A stretch of DNA of 64,000 nucleotides from DAINPP01 sp963667315 (GTDB lineage Bacteria > Thermotogota > Thermotogae > MWEM01): NCBI GenBank assembly GCA_963667315.1, contig OY763325.1:372001-436000 (forward strand), in the 5' to 3' direction. This document shows, in pieces, positions 60,235 through 64,000 of this stretch. A program made the translations under genes and the position numbers. The notes under the pieces are model-generated. The model searched no databases. It was not told the origin of the DNA and saw only the letters and a program-made list of their open reading frames with translations. The stretch's first letter is position 1; each line of letters begins with the position of its first letter.

Positions 60235-62589
60235 TTACCACACTCCCTGCTGAGTTCTAGAAATGATTTCATTTTGATGCTCTATATCAAGATCAACAAA
60301 ATAATCACTGTATCCTGCCACTCTTACGAGCAGTCCTTTATAATTTTCCGGATTATTCTGTGCGTCAATGAGTTTTGCTGAATTAATGACGTTGAATTGA
60401 ATATGATGACCCCCAAGTTTGAAATAGCTTCTAATGAGAGACATCATCTTCCTGATATCATCGTCTGTTTTGAGTAAATCCGGTAGAATTTTTTGATTAA
60501 GCAGCGTACCGCCTGTTCGATACTGCTCAAGTTTGCTCAAAGACTTTATTACCCCTATTGGCCCCCTTTTATCAGCTCCGTGAGATGGAGATGTTCCATC
60601 AGATAACGGTTGATATGCAAATCTGCCATCGGCAGATGCCCCGAGTTTTTTTCCAAAGTAAACATGACAGGTTGTTGATAAGAAGTTGATTTGATAGGTT
60701 TTTCCACGTGTGCTTCTTCTATCATGTATCAAATCGTAGAGACTGTTAAAAACCCGTTTCGCTATATCATCGGCTTGATCATCATCATTTCCGTAAAAGG
60801 ATGTCTTATTTTTCAGGTACAATCTTAACGGTTCATTGTCAAGAAAATTATTTTTTAAAGAGTCTTTCAAGATATCCATCTGTATGTATTTTTCATCGAA
60901 TATATGCTTTTTAATTGAGGAAAGACAATCAGTAACAGTACCAATTCCACAGCATTGGACGTAGTTTGTATTATATCTGGCACCCCCGTTATAATAATCT
61001 TTCCCCTCTTGTATACAATCATCAATCAATACCGATAGGAAAGGTGCCGGCATATTCTGAGCATAAATTGACTCGAAAAGGTTATTCATCTTTATTTTTT
61101 CATTGATTACATATTGTAATTGCTTTTCGAAAGTATCATAAAATTCGGAAAAATTATCGAATTTTTCTTTTGAATAAAGCCCTGTCATTTTTTCGGTTAG
61201 TGGATCTATTCCGTTGAAAAGAGTCAATTCAAGGACTTTTGGAACGTTTAAATAGCCGGTAAGAATATAGGCTTCTTTTCCAAATGCACCCGTTTCGATA
61301 CAGCCGCTGCAACCACCTTCCCGCGAATCTTCAAGGTTTTTGCCCTGATTGGTAAGTTGTTTTACAACACCATCAGCGTTAAAGACCGATGGGTAACCAT
61401 ACCCTTTCTTGATCACTTTCATGACTTTAAAAAAGAATGCATCTGGAGTATTTTCAGAGAGTTGAAGATTGTTTCCTGGTTGAAGAAGGTGCAACTCATC
61501 AATGGCATCAAGAAAAATGTATGAGCATTCATTTGTGCCGGATGAACCATCCCTTTTCAATCCACCGAGATTGATGTTTGTGAAATCGTTATAAGTTCCA
61601 CTCTCTTCAGCTGTTACGCCTACTTTTGGCGGTGCGGTCTGATTGTTGAATTTAATCAGGAAACATTCTATCAGTTCTTTTGCCCTATCTTCATCTATAA
61701 TACCGATTTCTTTGTCATTTAAATAAAAGTCATTAACGTGCTGGTCAATATGCCCCGGATTCATCGAATCCCAGCCGTTTAATTCCATAATCGTCCCTAA
61801 ATGAATAAACCAGTACATCTGTAGCGCTTCGTGGAGTGTATCAGGTTTATGGAAAGGAACTTTTTTACATATTTTTGCGATCGCTGATAATTCCGATTTC
61901 CGTTTAATATTTGTCATATTGGTTGCCATTTCCTGTGCCATTTTTGAATGCCTTTCGGCAAACATGATTATCCCTTCACAGGAAATTTTCATTGCCTTTA
62001 ACGCCTCGAGCTTGTTATAAGCATCAGGATCTTCTGAAAAATTTAGTTTCAAAACACTACGGTTAATTTCGTCAATAAACCCTTTGAGTCCTTTTTGATA
62101 TATTTTTCCGTCTAATGTTGTATGCCCTGGAGCTCTCTGCTCCATAAATTCAGTAAAAAGACCCGCTTCGTACATCAATTCCCATTCGGGCGTAACATGT
62201 TCAAAAAGCTTACTTCTTATACTTCGGTCTTTCCAGAATGGAATGACTATATTTTCATAATCGTTAAATACTTTTTCAGATACAGTATAAGGTGTCATTT
62301 TTCTCGTATTTAACGTTTTTAAATCTTTAATAGTATGACAGGTCAACTCAGGATAAGTCGGGACGCATTTTGGAAAAGGACCGCGTTCCCCGACTATTAG
62401 TTCATCTTCTCCGATATAAATGGCTTGATTTTCACAGAGATACTTGAAAAACATGGCTCTCATCACGGGAATTGAAAACTTTCCGTAATATTGCCTGTAA
62501 AATTCAGTTTCAAGCACAGCTCTTTCACTGCTTATAGATGGCTTTGCGTTAAAACTTAATTCTTTCAATCTTTTGATTCTTTCGTTCAT
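60235..62589 (-). CDS. hypD: Glycyl-radical enzyme, probable trans-4-hydroxy-L-proline dehydratase
   Basis: 784 residues of the PFL-like glycyl-radical superfamily. The thiyl-radical Cys and partner Glu are in GGCSGCIETGAFGKEAYILTG near residue 437, and the glycyl-radical Gly is in RVAGYSDYF near residue 761. PTYPELTCHTIKDL, EFMEQRAPGHT (His), MELNGWD (Asp) and YILTGYLN (Tyr) match, from memory, the active-site segments of HypD, which dehydrates trans-4-hydroxyproline to pyrroline-5-carboxylate. It is therefore not a pyruvate formate-lyase (no CC pair). Its activase is 10 bp upstream. ProC is not in the window. Confidence 0.85.
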   Translation of the reverse strand: MNERIKRLKELSFNAKPSISSERAVLETEFYRQYYGKFSIPVMRAMFFKYLCENQAIYIGEDELIVGERGPFPKCVPTYPELTCHTIKDLKTLNTRKMTPYTVSEKVFNDYENIVIPFWKDRSIRSKLFEHVTPEWELMYEAGLFTEFMEQRAPGHTTLDGKIYQKGLKGFIDEINRSVLKLNFSEDPDAYNKLEALKAMKISCEGIIMFAERHSKMAQEMATNMTNIKRKSELSAIAKICKKVPFHKPDTLHEALQMYWFIHLGTIMELNGWDSMNPGHIDQHVNDFYLNDKEIGIIDEDRAKELIECFLIKFNNQTAPPKVGVTAEESGTYNDFTNINLGGLKRDGSSGTNECSYIFLDAIDELHLLQPGNNLQLSENTPDAFFFKVMKVIKKGYGYPSVFNADGVVKQLTNQGKNLEDSREGGCSGCIETGAFGKEAYILTGYLNVPKVLELTLFNGIDPLTEKMTGLYSKEKFDNFSEFYDTFEKQLQYVINEKIKMNNLFESIYAQNMPAPFLSVLIDDCIQEGKDYYNGGARYNTNYVQCCGIGTVTDCLSSIKKHIFDEKYIQMDILKDSLKNNFLDNEPLRLYLKNKTSFYGNDDDQADDIAKRVFNSLYDLIHDRRSTRGKTYQINFLSTTCHVYFGKKLGASADGRFAYQPLSDGTSPSHGADKRGPIGVIKSLSKLEQYRTGGTLLNQKILPDLLKTDDDIRKMMSLIRSYFKLGGHHIQFNVINSAKLIDAQNNPENYKGLLVRVAGYSDYFVDLDIEHQNEIISRTQQGVW

Positions 62590-62599
62590 ACAATCCCCT

Positions 62600-63511
62600 T
62601 TACCGAATTATTAGACCACTTGTTTTGAACTGTTCCTCAATTCGACGGAAAACCGAATCATCTCTTTTGACTTCTTTTAATTTGTACTGTAGTCCCAACC
62701 TCTCGTATTTATTAAGCGCAAATTCATGATAATGAAGTAATCTGACGCTATGTGAATTATTCAATCCTTTGATAAAAGCAATAAATCCTTCGATATCATC
62801 AGAATCGGTATTTATGCCCGGGATTAAAGGAATGCTGATGATGATATCAATATTCTTTTTGTCACATTCAACAAGATTTTTAAGGATCAGCTGGTTGGAT
62901 ACACCGGTATAGTGTAAATGCTTTTCATCATTGACTAATTTCAGATCATACAGGAACGTGACGTCTTTAACATCTTTCAGGAGGTCCGTTTTGAAATAGC
63001 CCGATGTGTCGATACATATATTTATCTCTCTTTTTTTTAATTCTGAAATTAATTTAAAAAGAAATTCCGGCTGATAAAAAGGTTCTCCACCTGAAATTGT
63101 AACCCCGCCGCTTGAATCCTTATAGAAAAAAGCATCTTTTTCGATTATGTCAATGAGTTCCGTTACCCTATATCTTCTTGCTAAAGTGAAAATCGAATTA
63201 CTTGGACACTTTTCTATACAATTGCCGCACCCTGTACATCTTGAGAAATCTATCGATATCCCATTTCCCGTCATAGAAATCGCTTTCGAAGTGCAAATCT
63301 CTATACAAGAACCGCATCGAATACAGTCGGATTGCCTGTGATGTAAACGCAATTCATCCGAATTCATGATCAGATTTTCGAAGATCGCTTCAGGGTTATG
63401 ACACCATAAACACTTCAAAGGACAGCCGGAGAAAAAAAGAGTTGTTCTTATACCCGGACCATCATGTATTGAATAATGTTTAATATCAAAAAGATATCCT
63501 GATAATTCCAT
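62600..63511 (-). CDS. Glycyl-radical enzyme activating enzyme (radical SAM)
   Basis: 303 residues. The radical SAM motif is FSGCPLKCLWCHNPEA near residue 30 (CxxxCxxC), preceded by HYSIHDGPGIRTTLF. An insert with two [4Fe-4S] ferredoxin sites follows: CIRCGSCIEIC and CTGCGNCIEKC. GGVTISGGEPFYQPEF is near residue 135. It generates the glycyl radical on the neighbouring enzyme. The extra clusters are typical for activases of dehydratases and decarboxylases rather than of pyruvate formate-lyase. Confidence 0.93.
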   Translation of the reverse strand: MELSGYLFDIKHYSIHDGPGIRTTLFFSGCPLKCLWCHNPEAIFENLIMNSDELRLHHRQSDCIRCGSCIEICTSKAISMTGNGISIDFSRCTGCGNCIEKCPSNSIFTLARRYRVTELIDIIEKDAFFYKDSSGGVTISGGEPFYQPEFLFKLISELKKREINICIDTSGYFKTDLLKDVKDVTFLYDLKLVNDEKHLHYTGVSNQLILKNLVECDKKNIDIIISIPLIPGINTDSDDIEGFIAFIKGLNNSHSVRLLHYHEFALNKYERLGLQYKLKEVKRDDSVFRRIEEQFKTSGLIIR

Positions 63512-63568
63512 CTACAACCAACCTTTGATTTGCAATGATTCTAAAAAATCCAACTTCAGATTCATTCT

Positions 63569-63597
63569 ATTTTACCATAATTTTCATAATAGTTAAA
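63569..63597 (-). promoter_or_regulatory. Possible promoter of the glycyl-radical operon
   Basis: TTTAAC (63592-63597), 17-bp spacer, TAAAAT (63569-63574) on the minus strand. The -35 overlaps the stop codon of the upstream gene. The leader would be about 55 nt. Confidence 0.4.
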
Positions 63598-64000
63598 GGA
63601 ATGTATCAGAAATAAATTGCAAGGTTTCTTCATTATATTTCTGGATGATAATGTACTCCTTTTTACTAAATTCGTGGTATTTAAAATAATCTTCTTTTTG
63701 GAGTATCACATTAAATTTGTTTTGTATTCTATTTATTCGTGGGATTAAGTAGGAATTGTATAACGGTTCAGAAAAAGGATTTGAGAAATAATCCAGTTCG
63801 GATAAAGGAGCCTCTCCGATAAGTTTTCCTATACCTGTTCGTTCTGAGAATGCAATGAGTGATCTGACCAGTGGATATATTGAATATTTTGAAGTAAGAA
63901 AATACAAATTTCCTTGATAGGTGGTTTCCTGAGGAATGACAGCGATTTTGTTCCTCTCTTGAGAATATTTGGTATCCTGTTCGGGAATAAGTGCTTGTTC
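63593..64000 (-). CDS. C-terminal part of an unidentified protein, possibly S41-peptidase-like
   Basis: The frame is open from the right edge for 135 codons with no start, so the gene is cut by the window. TYQGNLYFLTSKYSIYPLVR followed by SERTGIGKLIGEAPLS looks like the late strand-helix region of C-terminal-processing (S41) peptidases. The expected catalytic Ser position appears to be Tyr, so the call is weak. It is separated from the activase gene by 81 bp and lies on the same strand. Confidence 0.4.
   Translation of the reverse strand, partial: EQALIPEQDTKYSQERNKIAVIPQETTYQGNLYFLTSKYSIYPLVRSLIAFSERTGIGKLIGEAPLSELDYFSNPFSEPLYNSYLIPRINRIQNKFNVILQKEDYFKYHEFSKKEYIIIQKYNEETLQFISDTFL

Noticed and set aside
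60235..62589. Pyruvate formate-lyase
   Set aside because: The active site has CSGCIE and not the adjacent Cys pair of PFL, and other segments match hydroxyproline dehydratase.
1..64000. CRISPR array, insertion sequence, prophage or rRNA
   Set aside because: No regularly spaced repeats, transposase or integrase motifs, phage structural genes or rRNA sequences were seen on either strand.

Overview
The window is A+T-rich bacterial DNA using the standard code. The best guess for the organism is a Thermotogota (Thermotogae) species. This is inferred from the lysine cluster order asd-dapA-dapB-dapH-lysC behind an L-box riboswitch, a TM0106-family nuclease, a folC/ispA neighbourhood, and mini-RNase III, PilT and FlhB-like genes together. 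No 16S gene is present, so the assignment rests on gene content. GTG and TTG starts are frequent, and most genes lie on the minus strand in tightly overlapping runs.

Layout. (1) 1-3.7 kb: minus-strand lysine operon (asd, dapA, dapB, dapH, start of lysC) controlled by a lysine riboswitch whose expression platform can be read directly. (2) 3.8-6.5 kb: two tandem lipoproteins that look like clan CD (caspase/legumain-like) cysteine peptidases, the second with its Shine-Dalgarno (SD) site inside a perfect hairpin. (3) 6.5-11.3 kb: acyl-ACP thioesterase and MFS transporter (minus), and divergently an MFS-phzF-DUF4180 operon behind a leader-peptide attenuator. (4) 11.35-11.68 kb: tRNA Lys-Leu-Gly operon with its promoter. 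(5) 11.7-14.0 kb: MBL hydrolase and a MATE pump on an apparently leaderless mRNA. (6) 14.05-38.6 kb: 19 co-directional minus-strand genes without a visible internal terminator, including a membrane Hsp70 pair, argS, mnmE, a RecB-like nuclease, HAD phosphatase, an 837-aa unknown, an HlyD-like protein, pilT, mrnC, a FliK-like/FlhB-like pair, folC, ispA, a lipase-fold pseudoenzyme with a TPR partner, Nudix and a glycolipid glucosyltransferase. (7) 38.7-42.9 kb: M19 dipeptidase, then ATL, a PPOX-fold protein, MBL hydrolase, a sugar-type ABC ATPase and an orphan Phd antitoxin. (8) 43.2-49.5 kb: MocR regulator with an apparent -1 frameshift, ferredoxin-type aldo-keto reductase, GT2, lipase and hemolysin III. 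(9) 49.5-58.3 kb: plsC, argF, ROK glucokinase, rsmD, an unknown, recQ, a cysteine-desulfidase-family gene and serS. (10) 58.3-64 kb: a glycyl-radical enzyme of the 4-hydroxyproline dehydratase type and its activase, co-transcribed with a response-regulator/HPt protein and a BTAD regulator, then a gene cut by the right edge.

Functional picture. Housekeeping (lysine and arginine synthesis, tRNA charging and modification, folate, isoprenoids, lipids) is mixed with fermentative or anaerobic functions (glycyl-radical enzyme, Fe-S aldo-keto reductase, cysteine/serine catabolism) and efflux pumps with individual control devices. No CRISPR array, insertion sequence, prophage or rRNA was seen.
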